A DNA stretch of 64,000 bases, taken from the NCBI GenBank assembly GCA_038144955.1, contig JAYQOT010000001.1, positions 1-64,000 of the forward strand, read 5' to 3'. Both the position numbers and the translations under genes were made by a program. This DNA is from Ga0077527 sp038144955. Lineage in GTDB: Bacteria; Pseudomonadota; Gammaproteobacteria; Burkholderiales; SG8-41. The notes beneath the pieces were generated by a model. The model was not told the origin of the DNA and ran no database searches. It worked only from the letters and a program-made list of their open reading frames with translations. Every line of letters begins with the position of its first letter. Position 1 is the first letter of the stretch. Below are positions 34,915 through 43,270 of this stretch, piece by piece.

Positions 34915-36122
34915 ACAATGCAATAATCCATCCCGGCCACGCCCGGCCCGAACCGGCCGCTGCACGCTGGCTGTTCCGCATGCTGTCGCAACTGCAGTGC
35001 GGCAGCATCGAGGTGTACTGTCCCGACGGACGGAAGCTGTCCTTCACGGGCAAGCGCAGCGGCCCGCATGCCGATCTGCAGCTCAAGGACTGGAAGGTGT
35101 GCAGCGACCTGCTCAGTCGTGGCGACATCGGTCTTGCCGAAGCTTTCATCGAAGACCGTGCCGACTCCACCGATCTCATGCAGTTGCTGTTGCTGGGCGC
35201 GCTGAACGAGCAGGCAGTCGAGCAGGCGATCCACGGCCGCTGGTGGGCGACGCTGGCTTATCGGTTGCGTCACCTGCTGCGCGGGAATTCCCGCCGCGGC
35301 AGCCGCAGAAACATCGAAGCCCATTACGACCTCGGCAACGATTTCTACAGCCTGTGGCTGGATCCATCGATGACCTATTCTTCGGCCCTGTTCGAAGGCG
35401 ACGCGGCGCGCAGCCTGGAGCAGGCGCAGCAGGGGAAATATGCGCGCATCCTACGTGTGCTCGATGCGCAGCCCGGCGATCATATCCTCGAGATCGGTTG
35501 CGGCTGGGGCGGATTTGCCGAATTTGCCGCGCGTGCGGGATGCCGAATTACGGGCGTGACCATTTCACCATCCCAGCTGGCCTACGCGCAGCGTCGCATC
35601 GCTGCCGCCGGCCTGCAGGACCGGGTTGATCTGCGGCTGGTGGATTATCGCGACCTCGAGGGACAGTTCGATCACGTCGTTTCGATTGAAATGTTCGAGG
35701 CCGTCGGCGAACGGTACTGGCCGGACTACTTTGCCGTGCTGCGCAATCGCCTGCGTCCCGGCGGCCGCGCACTGGTGCAGTCGATCACCATTGCCGAGGA
35801 GAAGTTCGAGCGCTACCGCAGGGGCACCGATTTCATTCAGCAGTACATCTTCCCGGGCGGCATGCTGCCTTCACCGGACCGGTTGCGGCAGCAAGCCGCA
35901 GCGCAGGGGCTGGCCGTCACGGGGATGCATGGATTCGGGCTCGATTACGCTGAGACCCTGCGGCGCTGGCACGTGCGTTTTAACGCCGTGGCGCAGCAGG
36001 TGCGCGACCAGGGCTTTGACGAAAGTTTCATGCGCACCTGGCGGTTTTATCTCGCGTACTGCGAAGCCGGATTCCGCGCGCGTGCGACCGATGTGGTGCA
36101 GGCGGTGCTGACCCATGCTTGA
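34911..36122 (+). CDS. cfa: Cyclopropane-fatty-acyl-phospholipid synthase family protein
   Basis: The 403-residue protein has the S-adenosylmethionine motif I-L-E-I-G-C-G-W-G-G-F, preceded by N-I-E-A-H-Y-D-L-G-N-D-F-Y and W-L-D-P-S-M-T-Y-S, all standard for CFA synthases. These enzymes methylenate double bonds of membrane phospholipids. Genes of this set can instead make furan fatty acids, so the exact product is not settled. ATG 34911 is used. It overlaps the CHI-like gene by 8 bases. Confidence 0.9.
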   Translation: MNNAIIHPGHARPEPAAARWLFRMLSQLQCGSIEVYCPDGRKLSFTGKRSGPHADLQLKDWKVCSDLLSRGDIGLAEAFIEDRADSTDLMQLLLLGALNEQAVEQAIHGRWWATLAYRLRHLLRGNSRRGSRRNIEAHYDLGNDFYSLWLDPSMTYSSALFEGDAARSLEQAQQGKYARILRVLDAQPGDHILEIGCGWGGFAEFAARAGCRITGVTISPSQLAYAQRRIAAAGLQDRVDLRLVDYRDLEGQFDHVVSIEMFEAVGERYWPDYFAVLRNRLRPGGRALVQSITIAEEKFERYRRGTDFIQQYIFPGGMLPSPDRLRQQAAAQGLAVTGMHGFGLDYAETLRRWHVRFNAVAQQVRDQGFDESFMRTWRFYLAYCEAGFRARATDVVQAVLTHA

Positions 36123-36654
36123 GCGCGTGCTGCTCATTGCCGTGGCGCTCCTCGTGCCACCCGCTGCTGCTGCGGCAACGGAGCTGCCTGCCGCGGCCTG
36201 CCGAGCCCTGGAAACCTGCCGCATCGTCGGCCAGGGGACGCTGCGCTGGTGGGGTTTTCATGTGTACGACGCGGCCTTGTGGACGCGTTCGGGCCGCTGG
36301 CAGGTGCAGGCACCGTATGCGCTGGACATTCGTTATGCACGCCGCATCAGCGGGGCCCAGCTCGCGGAAACCAGTGTCGACGAGATGCGCCGCCTGGGCA
36401 TTGGCGATGACGATTCGCGCCGACGCTGGGGCGACGCCATGCGGCGTATCTTCCCCGATGTCGCGCCGGGCAGCCGGCTGATCGGAGTCTACCGGCCGCA
36501 GCAGGGCGCGGCGTTCTACTCCGCCGATGCTTACCTCGGCGCCATCGACGATCCGGAGTTCGCGCGGGGCTTTTTCGCGATCTGGCTTGATCCTCGCACG
36601 CAGAAGCCGGAACTGCGCATGGCCCTGCTCGGCCGCAATGAACACGCTCACTAG
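36115..36654 (+). CDS. Chalcone isomerase-like exported protein
   Basis: The 179-residue protein begins with a signal peptide (M-L-E-R-V-L-L-I-A-V-A-L-L-V ending A-A-A-A-A) and continues with R-W-W-G-F-H-V-Y-D-A-A-L-W, L-x-I-x-Y-x-R-x-I-S-G and F-Y-S-A-D-A-Y-L-G, as in bacterial chalcone-isomerase-like proteins. The family is thought to bind fatty acids rather than isomerise chalcones. A periplasmic lipid-handling role would fit the operon. Start ATG 36115 overlaps cfa. Confidence 0.8.
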   Translation: MLERVLLIAVALLVPPAAAAATELPAAACRALETCRIVGQGTLRWWGFHVYDAALWTRSGRWQVQAPYALDIRYARRISGAQLAETSVDEMRRLGIGDDDSRRRWGDAMRRIFPDVAPGSRLIGVYRPQQGAAFYSADAYLGAIDDPEFARGFFAIWLDPRTQKPELRMALLGRNEHAH

Positions 36655-37933
36655 GCGCGAGCTGGTTGCCTATGCGGCGGCTGGCCTGCCGCTGGCAGCG
36701 GCTGCGCTGCCGGTTTATGTGCATGCGCCGAAGTTCTATGCCGGCCTCGGCCTTGATCTGGCGCTGATCGGGGCATTGCTGCTTGCTGTGCGCGTGCTCG
36801 ATGCGGTCAGCGATCCGCTCCTCGGGCTGCTTGCCGATCGGGTGCCGGCGCGCTGGGGCGGTCGCAAGGCTATGCTCGCGGCCGCCGTGCCCGTGGTGGC
36901 CGCCGGTATGTACCTGCTGTTCCATCCGCCGGCGAACGGCATCGGGCTGGTGTCGTGGCTGGCGGTGTCGCTGGTGCTCGTGTATCTGGGTTTGAGCGCG
37001 GCCAGCATCAGCTATTTCGCCTTGGGCAGTGCGCTGTCGCGCGATTATGCGGAGCGCACGCGCGTCACGGCCGCACGCGGCGCGGCGGCATTGACGGGCG
37101 TGCTGCTGGCGGCGGCTCTGCCGGAGTTGCTCACGCAGCATCATGGCGCTGCCGCCGGCATGGGCTGGTTCAGCGTGCTGTTTGCGCCGCTGCTGCTGGC
37201 GGCGGTTGCGGTTACGTTACTGGCGGGGCCGCAGGCACCACCGCTGCGCGGCGCGCAAACGCTGCGGCTCGAAAACCTGCTGCAGCCGCTGCGCAATCGC
37301 CGCTTCCGGCGGCTGGCGGGAATATTCCTGGTCAACGGCGTCGCTGCTGCGATCCCTGCGACGCTGGTGCTGTTCTACGTCGCGGATGTGCTGCGGCGTG
37401 CGGATCTCACCGCGCTGTTTCTGGTGCTGTATTTCGTGTCCGGTGCTGCGGGCATGCCGGTCTGGGTGCGCATCGCGGCGGCGGCGGGCAAGGCGCGCGC
37501 GTGGCTGCTGGCGATGATGCTGGCGATCACGGCTTTCGTGTGGGCCTATTTCCTCGGGCCCGGCGATGTCGTTGCATTTGCGCTGGTGTGCGTGATGTCC
37601 GGTCTCGCATTCGGTGCCGACCTGGCGTTGCCGGCATCGATGCTGGCGGATGTGATCGACGATGATGAGTCGGCTCAGGCGCGTCCGGACGGTGCCTATT
37701 TCGGCGCCTGGCATTTGCTGGAAAAGCTGGCGCTGGCGCTGGCCGCGGGCATTGCGCTGCCGTTGCTGCAGGTCCTCGGATATGTCCCGGGTATGACTGC
37801 AGCCGCGGGGTCGGCGCTGCCCTGGGTTTATGCATTGCTGCCCTGCCTGATAAAACTCGCCGCAGTGACCCTGTTGTGGTTTGCCGCGCCCGAGCCGGTG
37901 CGCGCGGGCACCCTGAAAGGAGTGGTGACATGA
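36638..37933 (+). CDS. MFS transporter, GPH/MelB-like
   Basis: The 431-residue protein has about twelve membrane segments and the GPH-type loop R-V-L-D-A-V-S-D-P-L-L-G-L-L-A-D-R, as in MelB-like sodium/sugar symporters. It is an inner-membrane carrier. In this operon a lipid or lipid-precursor substrate is more likely than sugar, but the sequence does not say. It overlaps the gene before it by 17 bases and the lipoprotein gene after it by 4. Confidence 0.85.
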   Translation: MNTLTRRELVAYAAAGLPLAAAALPVYVHAPKFYAGLGLDLALIGALLLAVRVLDAVSDPLLGLLADRVPARWGGRKAMLAAAVPVVAAGMYLLFHPPANGIGLVSWLAVSLVLVYLGLSAASISYFALGSALSRDYAERTRVTAARGAAALTGVLLAAALPELLTQHHGAAAGMGWFSVLFAPLLLAAVAVTLLAGPQAPPLRGAQTLRLENLLQPLRNRRFRRLAGIFLVNGVAAAIPATLVLFYVADVLRRADLTALFLVLYFVSGAAGMPVWVRIAAAAGKARAWLLAMMLAITAFVWAYFLGPGDVVAFALVCVMSGLAFGADLALPASMLADVIDDDESAQARPDGAYFGAWHLLEKLALALAAGIALPLLQVLGYVPGMTAAAGSALPWVYALLPCLIKLAAVTLLWFAAPEPVRAGTLKGVVT

Positions 37934-38460
37934 AGGGTTTTCGCCAGTTTCTGTTGCTTGTGATGCTGGCGCTCAGCGGCTGCAGTGCGGTGCCGGTCGA
38001 GCATTACAGCGATCAGCGTCCGCAGCTCGACCTGCAGCGCTATTTTGACGGCACCATCGATGCCTGGGGCATGTTCCAGGACCGCAGCGGCACGGTGGTC
38101 AAGCGTTTCACGGTGCGCATAGATGCGAGCTGGAAAGGCAATGTCGGCACGCTTGACGAGCACTTCGATTATTCGGACGGCAGTACGAGCCGCCGCGTCT
38201 GGACCATCACCAAGGTGGATGAGCACCGCTACACGGGCACGGCGGCGGACGTGGTGGGCGAGGCGCGTGGTCTCGCCCATGGCAACGCGTTGCGGTGGCA
38301 ATATGTTCTGAATCTCGAGGTCGACGGCAGGACCTGGAAGGTCGATTTCGACGACTGGATGTATCTGATGGACGACCGCGTCATGCTCAATCGCTCGGCG
38401 ATGAGCAAGTTCGGGGTCTACCTGGGCGAAGTCACGTTGACCTTCCGCAAGCGCCCATGA
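37930..38460 (+). CDS. DUF3833 lipoprotein
   Basis: The 176-residue protein has a lipobox L-A-L-S-G-C near residue 20, so it is a lipoprotein. The mature part, with F-D-G-T-I-D-A-W-G-M-F-Q-D-R-S-G and the late D-D-W-M-Y-L-M-D-D-R, matches DUF3833. The family is a regular member of the FAD oxidoreductase/DUF1365/cfa operon. A lipocalin-like fold binding a lipid product is plausible. It overlaps both neighbours by 4 bases. Confidence 0.85.
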   Translation: MKGFRQFLLLVMLALSGCSAVPVEHYSDQRPQLDLQRYFDGTIDAWGMFQDRSGTVVKRFTVRIDASWKGNVGTLDEHFDYSDGSTSRRVWTITKVDEHRYTGTAADVVGEARGLAHGNALRWQYVLNLEVDGRTWKVDFDDWMYLMDDRVMLNRSAMSKFGVYLGEVTLTFRKRP

Positions 38461-39233
38461 GCCTGAATGCGCCCATCCGCGGCTGGCGGGGTATGCGTGT
38501 CTGGATCACCGGGGCGTCGAGCGGCATCGGCGCCGCTTTGGCGCGCCAGCTGCTCACGCACGGGGCGCGTGTAGCCCTGTCCGCGCGCAGCGCGGACGAT
38601 CTCGAGCGCATGGCGGCCATGCATCCTGCCGCCGCGCTGGCTGCACCGCTGGACGTGACCGATGCGGCCGCTGTCGCGCCGGTGCTTCAGCGGATCGTTG
38701 CCGCATGGGGCGGTATCGACCTCGTGCTGTTGTGCGCCGGCACGCACCGCCCGGTGCGTGCGTGGGAACTGGACGCCGGGGTGGCGCGCAGCCTCGTCGA
38801 CGTCAATCTGAATGGCGTGCTTAACTGCCTGCCGCCGGTGGTGGCGCAAATGCTTGCGCAGAAATCGGGCGGCGTGGGAGTGGTATCCAGCGTGGCCGGG
38901 TACGGCGGATTGCCGACGGCACTGGTTTACGGGGCCACCAAGGCCGCGCTGATCAACCTCGCGGAGACCCTGTATCTGGACCTGGCGCCGCGCGGCATCG
39001 GCGTCCATGTCATCAATCCGGGGTTCGTCAAAACGCCGCTCACCGACAAGAACACGTTTCCGATGCCGGCGCTGATCAGCGCCGACGAGGCTGCGCGCGA
39101 GATCATCTCGGGCCTGGAGCGGGGGCGGTTCGAAATCCATTTTCCGCGGCGTTTTACGCTTTGGCTGAAACTGTTGCGACTGCTGCCGTACCGCTGGTAT
39201 TTTGCGCTGGTGCGCAAGGGGACGGGTCTGTAA
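38457..39233 (+). CDS. Short-chain dehydrogenase/reductase of the light operon
   Basis: The 258-residue SDR has the cofactor motif T-G-A-S-S-G-I-G, C-A-G in place of N-N-A-G, Ser in V-V-S-S-V-A-G and Y-G-A-T-K. A C-terminal hydrophobic stretch (L-W-L-K-L-L-R-L-L-P) may touch the membrane. It is NAD(P)-dependent with unknown substrate. ATG 38457 overlaps the upstream stop (ATGA) and its own stop overlaps the next start (TAATG). Confidence 0.88.
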   Translation: MSLNAPIRGWRGMRVWITGASSGIGAALARQLLTHGARVALSARSADDLERMAAMHPAAALAAPLDVTDAAAVAPVLQRIVAAWGGIDLVLLCAGTHRPVRAWELDAGVARSLVDVNLNGVLNCLPPVVAQMLAQKSGGVGVVSSVAGYGGLPTALVYGATKAALINLAETLYLDLAPRGIGVHVINPGFVKTPLTDKNTFPMPALISADEAAREIISGLERGRFEIHFPRRFTLWLKLLRLLPYRWYFALVRKGTGL

Positions 39234-39673
39234 TGCACGATAGGGTGGACGCGCTGGTGCGGTTTTTCGAGACGCTGACGCCGGAGTCGCTGGACGATCT
39301 GGTACGGTTTTATGCAGAGGATTGCCGGTTCAGGGACCCGTTCAATGACGTTCAGGGCCGGGATGAGCTGCAGGTGATTTTCCGGCACATGTTTGCCCAG
39401 CTCGAGGCCCCGCGGTTTTACGTAAGAGATCGTGTGGTCGATGCGCCTCGCGTGTTGCTGACCTGGGACTTCGAGTTCCGATTTCGCCGTTGGCGGCCGC
39501 ACATTACGCAACACATCCACGGCGCAAGCCTGCTGATGTTTGATGACGCAGGGCTGGTGAAGCTGCACCGGGATTATTGGGATGCGGCGGAAGAGGTTTA
39601 CGAAAAATTGCCCGGCATAGGTGGGCTGATGCGCTGGCTGAAACGCCAAGGGCGCCCGCAGGCGCCCCGGTAA
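39233..39673 (+). CDS. NTF2-like (SnoaL-type) protein
   Basis: The 146-residue protein has the cone-shaped NTF2 pattern: an N-terminal helix pair (L-V-R-F-F-E-T-L-T-P-E-S-L-D-D-L-V-R-F-Y), D-C-R-F-R-D-P-F, and D-D-A-G-L-V-K-L-H-R-D-Y-W. Such proteins can be small isomerases, hydrolases or binding domains. It is the last gene of the operon. A 7-bp hairpin (GGGCGCC/GGCGCCC, 39650-39667) lies at its 3' end but has no clean T-run, so termination there is uncertain. Confidence 0.75.
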   Translation: MHDRVDALVRFFETLTPESLDDLVRFYAEDCRFRDPFNDVQGRDELQVIFRHMFAQLEAPRFYVRDRVVDAPRVLLTWDFEFRFRRWRPHITQHIHGASLLMFDDAGLVKLHRDYWDAAEEVYEKLPGIGGLMRWLKRQGRPQAPR

Positions 39674-39702
39674 CGCAATAACCTGTTGTTTAAATTGACA
39701 TT

Positions 39703-40269
39703 TCAGTCGAGGTATTCGAAAACACGAACTACCTTGCGCACCCCGCCGGTGGTACGCGCCACTTCGGTGGCGTCAGTGGCTTCCTGCCGCTTCACCAGTC
39801 CCATCAGGTAAACGGTGCCGTTTTCGCTGACCACCTTGACGTGCAGCGGGCTGAACTTGCCGGCATCGACAAAGCGCGCCTTGACCTTGGAAGTCAGTAC
39901 CGCGTCATTGGTGCGCGCCTGCAAGGAACTGTTGCCGGCGACCTGCAGCTCATTGAAAACGCTGCGGACGTTTTCGACGGCGCGGGTGATGCGTTCGGCA
40001 TCGGCTTTCGCCGCTTCGCTGGGCACTTCGCCGCTCAGCAGTACTGCCCGGTTGTAGCTGGTGACGTTGATATGGGCATCCTTGACCTTTTCCTCGATCC
40101 TGCTTGCAGCCTTCAGTTCGATGCCCTGATCTTCGGTAACGGCGCCGACGGTCCGGCGGTCCTCGGCCAGTATCACGCCGGTTGCCGCGGCGCCGCCGAT
40201 GGCAACGGCGGTGCATCCCGAGATGAATGGAAACAGGGCGACGCATCCTACGGCAATGAATTTCCGCAT
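39703..40269 (-). CDS. dolP: BON-domain lipoprotein DolP-like
   Basis: The 188-residue protein has a lipobox I-S-G-C (Cys19) and two BON domains (about 45-115 and 120-188, with V-L-L-S-G-E-V and V-Y-L-M-G-L-V). DolP is an outer-membrane lipoprotein that supports envelope integrity and BAM function in enterobacteria. The gene order lpoA-yraN-diaA-dolP matches the E. coli block exactly, which supports the call. It abuts diaA directly. Confidence 0.88.
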   Translation of the reverse strand: MRKFIAVGCVALFPFISGCTAVAIGGAAATGVILAEDRRTVGAVTEDQGIELKAASRIEEKVKDAHINVTSYNRAVLLSGEVPSEAAKADAERITRAVENVRSVFNELQVAGNSSLQARTNDAVLTSKVKARFVDAGKFSPLHVKVVSENGTVYLMGLVKRQEATDATEVARTTGGVRKVVRVFEYLD

Positions 40270-40860
40270 TTATTCAACTCCCAGAAGTAGACAATCAATA
40301 CCGTCGCAGAGGCAGTGCAGGGTCAGCAGATGCACTTCCTGGATACGCGCGGTGCTTGTGGCCGGGACGCATATGTGCACGTCGTCCGGTCTCAGTATTT
40401 CACCCATCTTGCCGCCGTTGCGCCCGGTCAACGCGACCACCCGCATGTCGCATTCGTGTGCCGCCGCAATTGCGGACACGACGTTGGGTGAGTTGCCGCT
40501 GGTCGAGATCGCCAGCAGCACGTCACCGGCATGACCCAGAGCACGGACCTGTTTCGAGAAGACCTGGACATAATCGTAGTCATTGGCGATGGAAGTGAGC
40601 GTGGAGCTGTCGGTGGTCAGCGCCATCGCGGCCAGCCCGGGACGTTCGACCTCGAAACGGTTCAGCAGTTCCGCAGAGAAATGCTGGGCGTCCGCGGCTG
40701 AGCCGCCGTTGCCGCAGGCCAGTATCTTGCCGTCCGCCTGCAGGCAGCGCACCATGCTCTGGATGCCTGCCGCGATGGGTGCCGCAAGGGCATCCATGCT
40801 TTGCAACTTGAGATGGGCGCTTTCGGAAAAATTTTCGCTGATGCGGCGGATCAGGTCCAT
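40270..40860 (-). CDS. diaA: SIS-domain protein, DiaA/phosphoheptose isomerase-like
   Basis: The 196-residue protein has A-C-G-N-G-G-S-A-A-D-A-Q-H-F and I-S-T-S-G-N-S-P-N, the phosphosugar-binding SIS motifs shared by GmhA and DiaA. GmhA makes D-glycero-D-manno-heptose 7-phosphate; DiaA stimulates DnaA assembly at the origin. Its place between yraN and dolP favours DiaA. The genome could use it as GmhA, since a heptose adenylyltransferase is at 27779-28273. Both options stay open. Confidence 0.8.
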   Translation of the reverse strand: MDLIRRISENFSESAHLKLQSMDALAAPIAAGIQSMVRCLQADGKILACGNGGSAADAQHFSAELLNRFEVERPGLAAMALTTDSSTLTSIANDYDYVQVFSKQVRALGHAGDVLLAISTSGNSPNVVSAIAAAHECDMRVVALTGRNGGKMGEILRPDDVHICVPATSTARIQEVHLLTLHCLCDGIDCLLLGVE

Positions 40861-40896
40861 GGCCGGCTATTGTACTCTCAACATGTTCATTGTTTG

Positions 40897-41283
40897 CTAA
40901 TTCTCGATGGCATTGCGTAACCATTCAAGCCACGGCGGATTTCCGGTCAGCAGGACCGCATCAAAACGGCAGGGAGGAAGGCGGGGCAGTCCGGCAAGAT
41001 AGTGGCGTGCCGTTTTCAGCAGTTTTTCGCGTTTTGCGGCGGTGATGCTTGCCGCCGCGCCACCGAAAGCCGTATCTGCGCGGCTGCGCACTTCAACAAA
41101 TATCACAGTGTCGCCGTCCCGTGCGATGAGATCGATTTCACCGAAGCGGCAACTGTAATTGCGGCTGAGGATTACCAGCCCCTGTTTGACGAGAAAGGCC
41201 GCAGCAAGGATTTCAGCTTTTTCACCGCGGGGGTTCACGTCTGGCCGGGCGTGCGATTGCCGGTTGCGGCCGTCCGTCGACAT
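40897..41283 (-). CDS. yraN: YraN family endonuclease-like protein
   Basis: The 128-residue protein is a UPF0102/YraN member: G-E-K-A-E-x-x-A-A-A-F-L, N-Y-x-C-R-F-G-E-I-D-L-I-A-R-D and V-F-V-E-V-R-S-R form the D-x-n-E-x-V nuclease-like core. The ATG at 41283 lies 61 bases inside the end of lpoA, in another frame. The biochemical role in bacteria is not settled; its linkage to lpoA and diaA is very widely conserved. Confidence 0.88.
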   Translation of the reverse strand: MSTDGRNRQSHARPDVNPRGEKAEILAAAFLVKQGLVILSRNYSCRFGEIDLIARDGDTVIFVEVRSRADTAFGGAAASITAAKREKLLKTARHYLAGLPRLPPCRFDAVLLTGNPPWLEWLRNAIEN

Positions 41284-42310
41284 AGCGACCCGGAGAAAGC
41301 TTGCGCAGGATCCGGCCGTCGGGTCCCAGCGACAGTTGCCCGGTAACGCCATCCAGCCTGATGTCGCGGGCGCCTGTGAGCAACAGTTGCGCGATGCGCC
41401 AGGCATCGATGCCCAGTGCGTACAGCCGCTCCAGGTCAATGCTGCGCGCCGCTCCGCGTGGGTAAATCATGACCGCCGCATGATTGGGTTCAAGCAGCCA
41501 GGGCATTTCGACAAAAGTGATGCCGGCAAGATCAAAACCCGCCAGAGGCCCCAGATCACCTGCGTGCACGCTGGAGGTTGCGTAAATCGGAGTCGCACCC
41601 AGATAGGAGCGGGCGGTGCGGGCCTCGGTGTGGGTCAGGGCCAGAAAATACATGTCGGTATTTTCGTTTGCCAGCGACCGCAATTTCTCCGGATCCGTGG
41701 AAAACGGCTGTTCGGCAAGAATTTTTCCGCCAAGCCGGACGAATTCACTGCTGAATGCCGAGCGCATGCGGATCTGTACGGGGCCACTGCCGGCGACAAT
41801 GATGGCGCTGCGCTGGCCGTCATTCCATGCCAGTTGTGCGGCCTGTAGCGCTTCTGTCTCCATCTGCAGGCTGAGCGCGTACAGATTGGGCGGGGAACGT
41901 CCGGTATGGTCGGGAACATTGAGCGCCAGCGTCGGCACCGGTACCGGTTCGCCAAGGGCGAGCGCGGTTACTGCATCACGCGTCAGCGGACCTACCACCA
42001 CCTGTGCGCCACCGGCGACAGCCGTACGATAACCTTCCAGTACATTGCCCACCTCCTCGGAGACGGCATACTCGCGCACCGGCAGCAGCTGCCGGTCCCT
42101 GTCCCTCGCGGCGAGGAAGCCGTCACGCAAGGCCTCGGCATGTCTGCCGTATAGCTTCGAACGGGTAGGCAGCAGCAGGGCGACATGCGGAGTCTGGGCA
42201 ATGCCGGCGACCGGCGCCGCAGGGGCGTCGCTGGCAACAGCGGCTGAGGCTCCGTATAGTAGGCACAGCGGCAGGGCCAGAGCGGCAATACGCGGCAGAA
42301 GATGAATCAT
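41222..42310 (-). CDS. Penicillin-binding-protein activator LpoA/LppC-like
   Basis: The 362-residue protein has a signal peptide (L-P-R-I-A-A-L-A-L-P-L-C-L-L-Y ending A-S-A-A-V-A-S) and a periplasmic-binding-protein-like fold opening H-V-A-L-L-L-P, as in LpoA's C-terminal domain. LpoA in E. coli activates PBP1a. This protein lacks the long N-terminal TPR domain of LpoA and shows no lipobox Cys in the leader region, so it is a short form. It overlaps yraN by 62 bases, and its start overlaps the start of rsmI on the other strand. Confidence 0.8.
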   Translation of the reverse strand: MIHLLPRIAALALPLCLLYGASAAVASDAPAAPVAGIAQTPHVALLLPTRSKLYGRHAEALRDGFLAARDRDRQLLPVREYAVSEEVGNVLEGYRTAVAGGAQVVVGPLTRDAVTALALGEPVPVPTLALNVPDHTGRSPPNLYALSLQMETEALQAAQLAWNDGQRSAIIVAGSGPVQIRMRSAFSSEFVRLGGKILAEQPFSTDPEKLRSLANENTDMYFLALTHTEARTARSYLGATPIYATSSVHAGDLGPLAGFDLAGITFVEMPWLLEPNHAAVMIYPRGAARSIDLERLYALGIDAWRIAQLLLTGARDIRLDGVTGQLSLGPDGRILRKLSPGRYVDGRPQPAIARPARREPPR

Positions 42311-43189
42311 TCAGCGAATCCGATGGCGGAAAACAGGGCAGCTAAAGCGGTAAAGTCGACATTATATGTAGTCGCCACGCCGATCGGAAACCTGTCCGAC
42401 GTTACGTTGCGCGCTCTTGACGTGTTGAGATCGGTGGACGTTGTAGCTGCGGAAGATACAAGAGTCACGGCCAAGCTGCTCAACCGTCATGGTATATCCG
42501 CGGGGCTGATTGCCGTGCACGAGCACAACGAACGGCGCGCGGCCGAGCGGGTGGTTGCCCTGCTGGCGGAGGGCAAGTCGGTGGCGCTGGTCAGCGATGC
42601 CGGCACGCCCGCAATCGCCGATCCCGGCGCGCGCGTGGTCGCCGCGGTTCGCGAAGCCGGTTATGCAGTCATACCTGTGCCGGGAGCGAATGCCGCGGCC
42701 GCGATACTCTCGGTCTGCGGATTCGATGCCAGCCGCTACCTGTTTTGCGGATTCCTGCCGGCGCGCGGCAGCGAACGCCGGCGTGCGCTGGGGGACCTGA
42801 AAATGCAGGGCGCTCTGCTGGTGTTTTACGAAGCGCCGCACCGGGTCGTCGACAGCGTTGCCGACATGTGCGAAACGTTTGGTGCCGACCGCGACATCGT
42901 CATCGCGCGGGAACTGACCAAGGTCCACGAGTCCGTGCATCGATGCCCTCTGGGCGAGGCCGTGGAGTGGCTGCAGGCGGACGAGAACCACAGGCGCGGC
43001 GAATTCGTGCTGGTGGTTGAGGGCGCTGCGGAAACACCCGGCAGCGGTTCTGCGGATGCGGAATCCGTGCTGAAAACGCTGCTGGAGGAACTGCCGCTGA
43101 AGCAGGCGGTGGCCCTCGCTGTAAAGCTGACGGGGGGAAACCGCAACGACCTGTACCGGATGGCGCTGGAGCTCAAGGGCGGCGCCTGA
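42302..43189 (+). CDS. rsmI: 16S rRNA 2'-O-ribose C1402 methyltransferase
   Basis: The 295-residue protein has the tetrapyrrole-methylase-fold signature L-Y-V-V-A-T-P-I-G-N-L-S-D-V-T-L-R-A-L, then A-A-E-D-T-R-V-T and L-V-S-D-A-G-T-P-A-I-A-D-P-G. RsmI methylates the ribose of C1402 in the ribosomal P site. Start ATG 42302 is given; ATG 42323 is an equally good option and would avoid the 9-base divergent overlap with lpoA. Confidence 0.94.
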   Translation: MNHSANPMAENRAAKAVKSTLYVVATPIGNLSDVTLRALDVLRSVDVVAAEDTRVTAKLLNRHGISAGLIAVHEHNERRAAERVVALLAEGKSVALVSDAGTPAIADPGARVVAAVREAGYAVIPVPGANAAAAILSVCGFDASRYLFCGFLPARGSERRRALGDLKMQGALLVFYEAPHRVVDSVADMCETFGADRDIVIARELTKVHESVHRCPLGEAVEWLQADENHRRGEFVLVVEGAAETPGSGSADAESVLKTLLEELPLKQAVALAVKLTGGNRNDLYRMALELKGGA

Positions 43190-43270
43190 ACGGTGCCTGC
43201 GTGCCAATGGTTTTACTGTAGGCTGTGCAGCGATTAACATCAACGCGTTATCCCTCATTTTGCGGACCCG

